Source: Chara braunii
Lineage: Eukaryota > Streptophyta > Charophyceae > Charales > Characeae
Direction of reading: 5' to 3'
Length of the DNA stretch: 25,713 bases
NCBI GenBank assembly: GCA_003427395.1
Contig: BFEA01000231.1
Location: forward strand, 1,401,519 to 1,427,231
This document shows positions 9,559 to 17,491 of this stretch, one piece after another. A program made the translations under genes and the position numbers. The number at the start of each line of letters is the position of its first letter. Positions within the stretch are counted from its first letter, which is position 1. The notes under the pieces were generated by a model that was given only the letters and a program-made list of their open reading frames with translations, searched no databases and was not told where the DNA came from.

Positions 9559-10430
9559 CGACCTTGCCGACGACGTTAAGACAGTTTGCCTACGTTATGA
9601 GAGAATCCCACGAAAAGGTGACGGATCCAGCGCCGGATGCTCACTTTTTTTTCATGGCAAGGACATGGGTTCAAATCACGTATACGTCACATATACGTCA
9701 TTATCTATCCTATGAGAAAGGAACTGCCTCACCAGCTGATGTGATGAACTTAGAGACCAACACCAAGCTCAAATCCATGCGCTATCCATGACAGGCGCCC
9801 GGACAAACAGCAAGGGAAGGCAAGTATATTGCAATTGAATTGGCGACGATGAAAATGCTGTAAGTTACTTTTGAAAATGGCCTAGCAAATGGATCGGTCC
9901 TCTCTTACATTATAGAAAAAATGCTGCAAGTTACCTTTGAGAAGGTCATAGCAACCGGATTGATCACTCTCCAAGATGATGATGATGATGATGAGGATGA
10001 TGATGAGGATGAGGATGGTGGTGGGTTGGGGAGGTTGAAGCAGTGATCAAGCGAAAGAGGTGGATGAGTAGTGATTGCCAACGAAGAGTTATCAATCGCA
10101 GATGAGTCCATAGGCAAATGAATGGATGGGTGTTCAATATGCGATATGGACACAAGCGAGGACGGCAGGACAGGAAATCTGGAGTAATTGTGATGAAGAG
10201 TTTCTTAACTCAATCTTTGACAAGCTTTGTTTAATTGGCAGTTGTGTCACTCCTTATGCACATTTCCATGTACACCGTGCTTGGTTGTTATCAAGAAAGG
10301 GAAGAGAGGACTGAAAAGAAAGGGGCAGAAGAAAAGAGGAGGAAGGGGGTGGGGGGGGCAGGGGGTGGAGGACGAAGCTGGAGAGGGAAGGCGGAGGAGG
10401 AAGGAGCTGCCTCAGCATTGAAGCACAGAT
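9559..10430. other. No gene; short tandem duplication, GAT and purine tracts
   Basis: Two diverged copies of a roughly 55-65-bp segment lie at about 9850-9903 and 9916-9971 (sharing 'aaaatgctg.aagttac.tttga'). They are followed by a GAT/GAG triplet tract at about 9975-10017 and a purine-rich, G-run tract at about 10290-10412 that could form G-quadruplexes. Confidence 0.7.
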
Positions 10431-10954
10431 GCACTCACTCTGTACTATAGACTACAGTGATAAAACCACCGGTACGGGAATGTACAGGACGGCAAAGTTT
10501 TCTGGGGGTGAAAATCGCCCATCCGTCACTGATGCTTTAATAGTTCTTTCCAAATTAGGGAATAGGTTGTGGACCTTGTGGTTGATTTCTGTGACCTTTT
10601 TGGGGGGATAGTTTCTGTAGGCCAGACGTCAGACAGACCGGTGGAGATCGTAACATCGTCGGAACAGGTTGATCTTGTTTTCTTGTTTCCTGTTTCTTAA
10701 GGAAGCGGCCTCTAACGTTATTGTATTATTTGTCTGATTTTCCATCATTCGAAGTACTCATGCCCTGTTTACTAACAGTTGCATCCTTTCTCCTTTCTTT
10801 CTGAGCAAATACTGTTCTTTCGGTCTTTTTTTCCTTTTTCTTTTTTTCCTCTAAGCAAAAGGGTGATCGCCGTGAGATATCGTCATCCAACTGACCGGTC
10901 CTAGACACCTAGGTAATTCATAAATCATAGTACTTTACTTCAGTCACCTCATCT
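10431..10954. other. No gene recognised
   Basis: Unremarkable sequence with a T-rich stretch near 10825-10850. No motifs, repeats or convincing reading frames were found. Confidence 0.5.
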
Positions 10955-11190
10955 GCTTCTTGTGGAGTTCAATTTTCAAACTCAGCTCTGTATTTCAACT
11001 TTCAACTTTCAACTTTCAACTTTCAACACTTTCAACTTTTAACTTTCAACTTTCAACTTTCAACACTTTCAACTTTCAACTTTTAACTTTTAACTTTTAA
11101 CTTTCAACTTTCAACTTTTAACTTTTAACTTTGAAGACTTCAGGGGTGTACCAACTGAGCAGCTAGGCCAGTTGGTACTTTGGTAATGTC
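10955..11190 (-). mobile_element. tRNA-derived SINE head (-), split by a 7-bp satellite
   Basis: Read on the minus strand, ACTGGCCTAGCTGCTCAG then TTGGTACACCCCT (about 11140-11175) matches the head of the SINE at 1431, with an extra 'TGC' in the A box. Next comes about 140 bp of 7-bp repeats, then GAGCTGAGTTTGAAAATTGA and ACTCC (about 10965-10990), a diverged relative of the B-box region GAGTTCAAACTCC. The body found in the other two copies is not obvious here. Confidence 0.6.
10992..11132. repeat. 7-bp satellite (TTTCAAC/TTTTAAC), about 20 units
   Basis: Contiguous heptamers TTTCAAC with TTTTAAC variants, clustered toward the right end, and two interruptions 'CACT'. The array lies inside the SINE head on the opposite strand, where the intact copy has only 'aaactgttgaaaattgatg'. 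Confidence 0.95.
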
Positions 11191-11346
11191 TTTCTGATCT
11201 GATGTCTTAGAATTCTGAGAATTTCAATACTGTACTGAGCCTGTTCTGCTGTGATTTGTATGACAGCTTCACTGCTTCTGTGAAAAACATTCGTGGAAAA
11301 TTAAAAAAAACACCCTGTTAACCGCATGCGGTGATTTGCTCTTTTT

Positions 11347-11350
<4 letters not shown>

Positions 11351-11398
<48 letters not shown>
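11351..11398. repeat. (TG)24 microsatellite
   Basis: Perfect dinucleotide run of 24 units. Confidence 0.98.
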
Positions 11399-11399
<1 letters not shown>

Positions 11400-11871
11400 T
11401 CTGCCAGTAATGTATGTATGTGTGTCGTGTGCTTGCCTAGCCAGTGGGCACCAAGTATGGATGCATTTGCCAAGTCAGTTGGCCGTGTCATGTGCCTGCT
11501 CCTCGGACAGGGACAAACCCGGGATGGGAAGTTAGTGGTAAGGGGGGGACGTGCTGGGGGTACTCCCGGTACCGCAGCTTCCAGGGGCATAAGTAGAACT
11601 TGCTAGCGGCGCGGAGGAGTTTTTCGGCAAGTAAGTTGCGCCCAGGAAGGTCTGGTACCTGTCGGGTAGGAAATATTTGTTCAGGAGGGCCTGTGGCGAG
11701 ATATGGAGAGCGATGACATTGGTTCCAACTTGTGTGTTAGTTTTCTTCTTCTTCTTTCGTAGCCTTGTTCGTCGCCCATTTGAGTTGCGATGATTGACAG
11801 TCTCGTATTGGAGTTTTGCCATTACGAACTGACCACGATCATAGCAATTTGGTACCGGAGCGTTGACCTTC
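11399..11871. other. No gene recognised
   Basis: No recognisable gene or repeat; a short TTC run lies near 11744-11757. Confidence 0.5.
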
Positions 11872-11960
11872 TTTTTTTTTTTTTTTTTTTTTGATGGACC
11901 ACGGATCAGATATTAAACTGATCAGAACAGATACTACACTTGATCTTAGCCAAAAGGCCT
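11872..11960 (-). pseudogene. U2 snRNA retropseudogene with poly(A) (-)
   Basis: On the minus strand 11960-11893 matches the 5' part of U2 snRNA: GGCCTTTTGGCTAAGATCAA, then GTGTAGTATCTGTTCTGATC and AGTTTAATATCTGATCC. It is then cut off and followed directly by 21 A (T-run 11872-11892). The branch-site recognition segment GTGTAGTA is present, but the far 5' end is altered and the Sm site and 3' stem-loops are missing. The join to poly(A) indicates reverse transcription of a polyadenylated or A-primed U2 fragment. It is not a functional snRNA gene. Confidence 0.85.
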
Positions 11961-13007
11961 CTACATGCTGGTATGAGGTGTTCAAGCAAACCCTAACCGT
12001 AATTCCAATGAAATTAGGGCAATTAAACTCGGATTAGGTCAGGCAAAGGATGAGGAGGCTCGATTAGGGTGGGTCAGTTTTTTGTCTGAAGAAGATGCCT
12101 CAGATCTGGAAAACCCTTATTATGGAGTTGGTGGCTTCTCCGGCGGCACAGCGCTCCCGGTGGGATTGTTTGGTCCTTGTTTACCGTGTAGCTCGCATTC
12201 CGCCATGCTTTGCAGCGCTTTGGTTTGAGTTGCTCATCATGCAAGTTGGTTGGTTGTGTATGTTGTCTCTTCATGGCATTGCTTATTATGCACAGCTGTC
12301 GCGCCGTACTGTCCCCGGTTGGGAGTTTGTCATCGTTCGACTATACATGGCCGGCAGCTATCGTGGGCGAACTTTCAATCGTTGAATAGTGAAGTGTAGG
12401 CCGGACCTCTAACGATGGGTGGGCTGATGAGCACACCCTGTTGGGCGCAGTGAGGAAGTCATTAAGGACGACCTGCACACGGAGGTTTCAGTGTCACTAC
12501 GGCAAGAAGTTCCGTGCTCAGTGCTAGGAGTGGCGGGTTGATATATTGCTATTTTGCTATTCATGGCACATTGCTATTGCTATTCCTCATGGAACATGGC
12601 TCTTGGGCCAGCGGGGAAGGGAGGGAGCGGCCATAGTTGCTCTACAGATCTTATTATGAGGGGTGACTCTTCCAGGCGGTGCTCTTGCCTGCTTCGCACC
12701 GACCTACTGTACACAGGCTGATGGAGCGTTGGCCGGCAGGATTCTGTTGCTCGCAGCCGGCGGTGATTGCTTGACGTGACCCTGGTGGCTGGGATGGCCT
12801 TGTTGCAGGTTGGTGTCGAATTGGTGTGAAGGGTTGGCATGCAGGGTGAGGTATTTGGTGTTGCATTCTTGCTGCTTGACTACGACCAGTATCATTCACG
12901 GTGCATTTGGGTCACCCGGTCTTCGTGGATTGTGTGGATGTGCAGGTAAGGAAAGCTTCGAGGAAATTGGAGAGGAGTGTGGTGGCTTGCTCGTTCTAGA
13001 CACATTG
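11961..13007. other. No gene recognised
   Basis: A 96-codon open frame (about 12095-12385) and others in this stretch match no family I know and show no splice or start context I would trust. Confidence 0.45.
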
Positions 13008-13061
13008 NNNNNNNNNNNNNNNNNNNNNNNNNNNNNNNNNNNNNNNNNNNNNNNNNNNNNN
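13008..13061. other. Assembly gap, 54 N
   Basis: Run of undetermined bases; translations across it are meaningless. Confidence 0.99.
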
Positions 13062-13335
13062 AAGTTGGATGCGCTCCTCATCATGATGCATATTACGAAA
13101 TTGCCAACCTTCGGGTCTCGTGTGTGGGATGGTGTCCTTTTTTTTTTTTTTTTTAACCGGGCCCAGTGCCCAAGGCTGATATTACCAATAATAAGATGAG
13201 GCCGGGGTCCTCACAGTCTGCCCGGAATGAACATACGGAAACCGCTAATGATGACCATGATGATACTAATGACACTGATTGTTGTTTTTTTTCAATTGAG
13301 CTTTCTCTTGATCTTCATTCCCAATTGCACAGCTG

Positions 13336-13640
13336 TAATGACCTGCGAAAAAAAAAAATCACAGACTGAGAACTCTGCTGTTTTTTTTCTGAGTTTTTTG
13401 CCACTGGATTGTGTGATGTGCTGAGATTCCGGCTTTCTGCCGAGATGTCTAAGTCTGTGTGTGTGTGCATGTTTGCTGAGTTTCCGTGTGTTTGTCTGAA
13501 TGCAGGATTGCCTGGGTGTGTGTGTGTGTGACCGGCCAGGGTACTTATATGAGGCCCTCGCGCCTGGTACTTACCTGTGGGCTCATACTCTTGTGAGTTG
13601 CAGCGGGAACTTAGTGGTAGGCCAGACCTGCGTAGGATGA
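13336..13640 (+). mobile_element. SINE body, copy 2 (+), 5' truncated
   Basis: From 'gtaatgacctgcg' onward it follows the body of the copy at 1498-1760: 'cacagactgagaac', 'tgctgagattcc', 'tctaagtctgtgtgtgtg', 'agggtactt', 'cctggtacttacctgtgg'. The tRNA-like head with A and B boxes is absent, and an A-run has expanded near 13349-13359, so this is a truncated or remodelled copy. Confidence 0.75.
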
Positions 13641-13914
13641 AGACTCAAGTAGTGGGTAGGCTAGGCCCACCTCGGATGGAACTGGTCTCTGAAACTGTCC
13701 AGCCGTTCTGGCCACTGAAACATTGGAGTAGAACTGCTGAGCCCTGTGATATTTTGCAGCTAGAGAGACCCCGCGCCTGCACGTGTGGTTAATAGGTGGT
13801 GTCATTTTTGCCAAAATTTTCACGGAAACTGCCATATTGCCTTGTCTGCTTTTTTTCTTGATTTCTTTTTTGTGTGTGATACGTATGTGCTTTAGGGTAT
13901 ATCAATAATATCAT

Positions 13915-14161
13915 GTATTGCCCCCCGCCCCAACCATGGTGGTCAAGTATGGGGTGGGGCCGCTGGTGGGGGGGGTCCGGCTAACGCAAAGACCGAGCAT
14001 TTGGCCAGTAGCTGCGCCTCCTTTTTCATTGTCCCCCACGCTCAATCGAATAACAGCAGTGTCTAAGGCCAACACTCTGCCACACACCACACACAACCCA
14101 TTCACACTCACACTCACACTCACACCCGTGTTGGCCACCATGGTTGGGGCGGGGGCCAACA
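13915..14161. mobile_element. Short element with terminal inverted repeats (foldback/MITE-like)
   Basis: The left end (13922-13942) and right end (14135-14155) are perfect 21-bp inverted repeats around the core CCCCAACCATGGTGG. Similarity extends imperfectly a few bases outward (TATTGC against TGTTGG) and inward, giving arms of roughly 30 bp. The 190-bp interior has no coding capacity and includes repeat family R2. A clear target-site duplication was not found, so transposition is inferred only from the termini. Confidence 0.6.
13975..14100. repeat. Dispersed repeat R2, copy 1
   Basis: Shares 'ggctaacRcaaagaccgagc', 'atttg', 'agtaRctgcRcctc' and 'ccacacaccacacacaaccc' with 17921-18033. Copy 1 lies within the inverted-repeat element; copy 2 lacks those ends. 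Confidence 0.8.
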
Positions 14162-14301
14162 TGCATCCTCTCTGATGGCTGGAGGGAGACACAAAAGCTA
14201 TGGTTGGAGGGGTCCCCTGTCTAAGCCTTATGAGTAGTGGTGGGTAGGTAGTGAAGGTGAATTGAAAGATTTGAAAGATGATGAAAGATTTGAGAGAAGA
14301 A

Positions 14302-14430
14302 TATATAGCGTAGTGTGTTTGTTTGTTTGTTTTTTTTTTTGTTTTTTTTTTTTGGTGGCCCGATGGACCACGGATCAGATACTACACTTGATCTTAGCCA
14401 AAGGGTGAGAAAGGTATTATATAGCGTAGT
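14302..14430 (-). pseudogene. U2 snRNA retroposon with perfect 13-bp target-site duplication (-)
   Basis: Minus strand 14417-14354 begins exactly at the U2 5' end (ATACCTTTCTC), runs through CTTTGGCTAAGATCAAGTG and TAGTATCTGATCCGTGGTCC, and passes into an A-rich tail (14353-14315). Compared with the copy at 11893, about 20-25 bases are missing between two TATCTG repeats. The direct repeats tatatagcgtagt at 14302-14314 and 14418-14430 flank it exactly, one abutting the U2 5' end and one the tail. This is the signature of target-primed reverse transcription. It is non-functional, lacking the Sm site and 3' domain. Confidence 0.92.
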
Positions 14431-15140
14431 TTTACGAGAGAAAAAAAAAAAAACAATAATAATAATATCATGTATTCAGTTTGGACGTATTTGGACCATC
14501 TCTCCCCTCCTGTCAGGCTGGGACAAATTTGCCGATAGAGAGACTGCCCTCCTGTCAGGCCGGGACCACCAAAAGACTGGAACCAAGCTGGCCGGGACCA
14601 AGCTGCAGCGTTTGGTTTTCTTACTTTGGTCCGGGTGTAGTTTAAACTTTAAAGTTTAAACCACTAGTACACAGCCCCAGCCTTGCAGTCCGAAACTTGT
14701 CACCACAAGAAAACAAGGCCGAAAAGTCGAAACGCTGGGCCTGCCGTCGATAAAATTGGATCAGCGGTCACGTCTTCGTTTCGCGCTTCCAGAATTCAAC
14801 GTGTCATGCCCGCGGCCCAGGTGCCAATGTACTATTGCTTTAAACCACCACAGCCCCTGCGCCTCTTTCGCCAAGCCTAGGCTCTCGGCTTTAGGTTCCC
14901 CTGGTACCATGATGGCAAGCCATTTACCTAAAGTACTTGTGTCTGGCCTCCTTGTATATGACTGTGATCCCTAGGAGCCGTTCGAGCTATTGTCGTTCCC
15001 CGAAGAGAACACCTCATCATTGTCCCTCTAGACTGAAAATTGGCCAAATACAGCCATAATAATGACCAGGCGTGCTATATGGTCGACGACAGTTATAGCT
15101 AGCTGCTGCAGACATGCTAGCTGCAAGTGAGTTTGCACAA
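14431..15140. other. No gene; a 22-bp perfect palindrome at 14640-14661
   Basis: A short phrase 'ccctcctgtcaggc.ggga' is duplicated near 14505 and 14550. The palindrome at 14640-14661 is built from GTTTAAAC at both ends around CTTTAAAG. No coding region is recognised. Confidence 0.6.
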
Positions 15141-15212
15141 GTGGGTGTAGTTTAGTGGTAAGAATTCCACGTTGTGGCCGTGGAGACCTGGGCTCGAATC
15201 CCAGCACCCACA
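15141..15212 (+). tRNA. tRNA-His (GTG)
   Basis: A complete 72-base cloverleaf: acceptor GTGGGTG pairs with CACCCAC plus discriminator A, anticodon stem CCACG/CGTGG, loop TTGTGGC with anticodon GTG at 15174-15176, T arm CTGGG CTCGAAT CCCAG. Internal A (TAGTTTAGTGG) and B (GGCTCGAATCC) boxes are present and a TTTT Pol III terminator follows at 15223. It is identical to the copy at 17369-17440 and is likely functional. Confidence 0.95.
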
Positions 15213-15556
15213 TGAATAATGGTTTTCACGAATTTTCAGGTTTGGATTATATAATCGAGTGGCGATTGCGATAGCTGAGTGAAATTGGCGAGGCATGGTG
15301 CATCAAGTGGCTTGTTAGTATAGTGCTAAGAAAGCTAAATATTTAATATTGAACAAATCTGAAGATTAACCAATTAAAATGACAAATGAAGTAAACAAGA
15401 AACAAAGAAAAGTGATAAAAAGTCAGAGTAAGTTCACAAATTTTGACAAAAAGAATACTAAATAAAACAGTAGTAGCTAAAAAAGCACCACAAATTCTAT
15501 GAAAAATAGAGAAAGTAGAAGTTAATTGTGCCTTCGCAAACAGTGAGATAAAAGAA
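15213..15556. other. Spacer between tRNA-His copies; degenerate tRNA-like half
   Basis: The first part resembles the 3' flank of the next tRNA copy ('gagtgaaattgRcRagg'). At about 15309-15335, 'ggcttgttagtatagtgcta' looks like a degenerate tRNA 5' half. The remainder (15340-15540) is AT-rich without a gene. Confidence 0.5.
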
Positions 15557-15628
15557 GTGGGTGTAGTTTAGTGGTTAGAATTCCACGTTGTGGCCGTGGA
15601 GACCTGGGCTCGAATCCCAGCACCCACA
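15557..15628 (+). tRNA. tRNA-His (GTG), second copy
   Basis: Same 72-base sequence as the first copy except one A-to-T change in the D arm (GTGGTTAGA). Acceptor, anticodon and T stems are intact and TTTT follows at 15647. It is probably functional, though the D-arm change may weaken it. Confidence 0.9.
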
Positions 15629-15800
15629 TGAGTAATGGCTTGCAGGTTTTAATTATGTATTGGAGTGAGAGCTAGCAGGGCTAGCACCCAGGTGAGTAAT
15701 GCCTTACAGGTTTTGATTATGTAGTAGATTGACAATTGCCATATATTAGTGAAATTGCCAAGGGGAAACACGACGGTGCGTTGAGTGACCTGGGCTCGGA

Positions 15801-15991
15801 CCACAGTTTGTTTGTTTGTTTGTTTGTTTGTTTTGCGAACTTCGAGTCGTGGCCACCACTTAGGGAGGTGATATGAGCAGCCCCCCTAAGTGGCTCCTCA
15901 GTCGAAGGCTCCATCTATTGGTGGGGAGCGACACCTGCTGGAAACCGGGTCCAGCGTCCCTCACATTACAAGACCCCACAGTTTGTTTGTT
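15801..15991 (-). mobile_element. R1 retroposon, full copy (-), with target-site duplication
   Basis: Read on the minus strand: head ('gtaatgtgagggacgctgga' then CCCGGTTTCCAGCAGGTG), middle CCCCACCAATAGATGGAGCC, a hairpin (arms 15856-15865 and 15884-15893, CCACTTAGGG against CCCTAAGTGG, loop containing TGCTCATATCACC), and an (AAAC)n tail. The direct repeats ccacagtttgtttgtt at 15801-15816 and 15976-15991 flank it. The repeat overlaps the simple tail, so its exact length is uncertain. No A or B box that I would accept is visible, so the source RNA is unknown. Confidence 0.8.
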
Positions 15992-16030
15992 AGTGATGGT
16001 TATCTTGTTGTCTCTCATAAGTCTGCACAC

Positions 16031-16163
16031 GTGGGCATAGTTTAGCGGTAAGAATTCTGCTCCTATCAGCAGCACTAACACCGACGGGGCCGTTTTTGTT
16101 AAAAAAAAATAAAAAATCCACGTTGTAGCCGTGGGGACCTGGGCCCGAATCCCAGCACCACAT
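16031..16163 (+). pseudogene. tRNA-His pseudogene split by a 59-bp insertion
   Basis: The 5' part GTGGGCATAGTTTAGCGGTA continues to AGAATTC at 16057; the 3' part resumes at 16117 with TCCACG and runs to the acceptor end CACCACA. The anticodon has become GTA (TTGTAGC). The 59-bp insert ends in an A-rich tail, so it looks like a small retroposed fragment inserted in the gene. Confidence 0.85.
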
Positions 16164-16260
16164 AGATATGCAGAGTGATCATGTGCAGAGTGACCATAGC
16201 TCGAATCCCTAAAAGTTTATTAGAGAAGGTTTTGTGTATCTTGAAAGACTTTAGTTGCAC

Positions 16261-16332
16261 CTGCGTGTAGTTTAGGGGTAAGAATTCCACGTTGTGGCCG
16301 TGCAGACCTGGGCTCGAATCCCAGCACCCGCA
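16261..16332 (+). pseudogene. tRNA-His-like copy, acceptor stem decayed
   Basis: 72 bases aligned to the intact gene with anticodon GTG kept. Acceptor pairing is damaged at both ends (CTGCGTG against CACCCGC), and one anticodon-stem pair is changed (CGTGC). It is probably not processed. Confidence 0.75.
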
Positions 16333-16451
16333 TCGGAAAGTTGGTTTTCATGGTCAAGCGAATATGATTGCGATCTGACATGTTGGTTCCTGGAGTGACA
16401 AGTGCTGGCAGGTGAGGGAGCTGTGTTATCATAGGACTTGAGTTTGTGCGA

Positions 16452-16522
16452 GTGGGTGTGGTTTAGTGGTATGAAGACATGTTGCGGTCATGGATACCTG
16501 AGCTCGAATCCCGGAACCTACA
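16452..16522 (+). pseudogene. tRNA-His-derived pseudogene with anticodon GCG
   Basis: 71 bases. Stem ACATG/CATGG with loop TTGCGGT gives anticodon GCG in place of GTG. Acceptor GTGGGTG faces AACCTAC and the T stem is altered, so loss of function is more likely than a new specificity. Confidence 0.75.
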
Positions 16523-16565
16523 TAAGTAAGCTATGGTTTTCATGGTCAGGTGAATATTATTGAGA

Positions 16566-16640
16566 TAAGACACCTTTGTCGGCCCTTTGGCTAAGATCAG
16601 GTGTAGTATCTGTTCTCATCAGTACAATATTTGAATGTTA
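16566..16640 (+). pseudogene. U2 snRNA 5' fragment (+)
   Basis: ACACCTTTGTCGGCCCTTTG, GCTAAGATCAGGTGTAGTAT and CTGTTCTCATCAG follow U2 from its 5' end for about 65 bases, with several substitutions, then stop. Near-identical direct repeats tgaatRttattgagat lie on both sides (16551-16566 and 16632-16647), consistent with a target-site duplication in the tRNA 3' flank. No poly(A) tail remains. Confidence 0.8.
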
Positions 16641-16662
16641 TTGAGATTTGACAAGCGTGCAA

Positions 16663-16737
16663 GCGGATGTAGTTTAGTGGCAAGAAAAAATACAAGTTGT
16701 GGCCATGGCGACCTGAGCTCGAGTCTCAGCACCCACA
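16663..16737 (+). pseudogene. tRNA-His-derived pseudogene with expanded A-run
   Basis: 75 bases against 72 in the gene; the segment before the anticodon stem reads AAGAAAAAATACAAG in place of AAGAATTCCACG. Anticodon GTG persists, but acceptor (GCGGATG) and anticodon stems no longer pair properly. Confidence 0.75.
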
Positions 16738-16773
16738 TAAGTAAGTTGTGGTTTCCATGGTCAGGTGGATATT

Positions 16774-16986
16774 GAGACATCACTTGCATATATGTCTGAT
16801 CAAACAAATACCTACCATGTTCAGGGACGCTGGACCCGCTTTCCAGCAGGTGCTGCTCCCCACCAATAGATGGAGCCTCCCTGGGAATGCTAGAGGTGCC
16901 TGCTCTTACCAGCACCCCTAGCATCCACTCGGGTTGTTCTTTGTAAATAAATAAATAAAGAAAGAAATAAGGAGACATCACTTGCA
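16774..16986 (+). mobile_element. R1 retroposon, full copy (+), with 15-bp target-site duplication
   Basis: A perfect direct repeat gagacatcacttgca (16774-16788 and 16972-16986) flanks a 183-bp insert. In order: 'tatatgtctgatca' start, head GGGACGCTGGACCC (16824-), CCCCACCAATAGATGGAGCC, a hairpin with arms 16885-16899 and 16912-16926 (13 of 15 pairs) and loop CTGCTCTTACCA, then an (AAAT)n/(AAAG)n tail. This copy defines the ends of the family. The 'gtctgatca' start recurs before the copy at 24.3 kb. Confidence 0.9.
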
Positions 16987-17039
16987 GCCCCCAGGGATAT
17001 AGCACCTCCAGCGTAGGACGATTAATGACCAAAGAACCC

Positions 17040-17227
17040 ACTCACGCTATTGTAAAGTTGTTCCTAAGGGATGCTGGACCCGGTTTCCAGCAGGTGATGC
17101 TCCTCAACAATAGATGGAGCAGCCCACTGGCCAAGTCCTCGATCTCGATGGCTCTCTTACCACCGCCAGGATGGTGGACTTGGGAAAGGGCTTTCCCGGG
17201 AAAAGAAAAAAGAAAAAAGAAAAAAGA
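17040..17227 (+). mobile_element. R1 retroposon copy (+)
   Basis: Head GGGATGCTGGACCCGGTTTC (17068-), CAACAATAGATGGAGC, hairpin with outer arms CCAAGTCC (17131-17138) and GGACTTGG (17176-17183), loop region GGCTCTCTTACCACC, then a (AAAAAAG)n tail ending near 17227. I found no convincing target-site duplication. Confidence 0.75.
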
Positions 17228-17368
17228 GTTATGACATGATGGTTCATGGAGTGACATGCGCTGGGAGGTGGAGGTGCACGAAGCAGCGTTCGACGTTCGC
17301 TCAAATTCCTGTCCTCTATCAACTAGGGTCACTAAGACACTAAGTTGTATATGAGTAAAGCTGTCCAT

Positions 17369-17440
17369 GTGGGTGTAGTTTAGTGGTAAGAATTCCACGT
17401 TGTGGCCGTGGAGACCTGGGCTCGAATCCCAGCACCCACA
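17369..17440 (+). tRNA. tRNA-His (GTG), third intact copy
   Basis: Identical over 72 bases to the copy at 15141-15212, with the same anticodon and perfect acceptor pairing, and TTTT at 17450. It lies about 2.2 kb from the first copy with four decayed copies between. Confidence 0.95.
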
Positions 17441-17491
17441 ATGAAATGGTTTTCATGCTCAAGTAAATGTAATAGAGAGGAGACATGACAG

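Noticed and set aside
12095-12385. 96-codon hydrophobic frame as a membrane protein
   Set aside because: No family resemblance, no support for start or splice context, and similar-sized random frames occur throughout the window.
11893-14417. Functional U2 snRNA genes
   Set aside because: All three copies lack the Sm site and the 3' stem-loops, two end in A tails, and no upstream snRNA promoter element was seen.
15309-15335. An eighth tRNA gene
   Set aside because: Only a degenerate 5' half with an A-box-like string is present; there is no T arm or acceptor partner.
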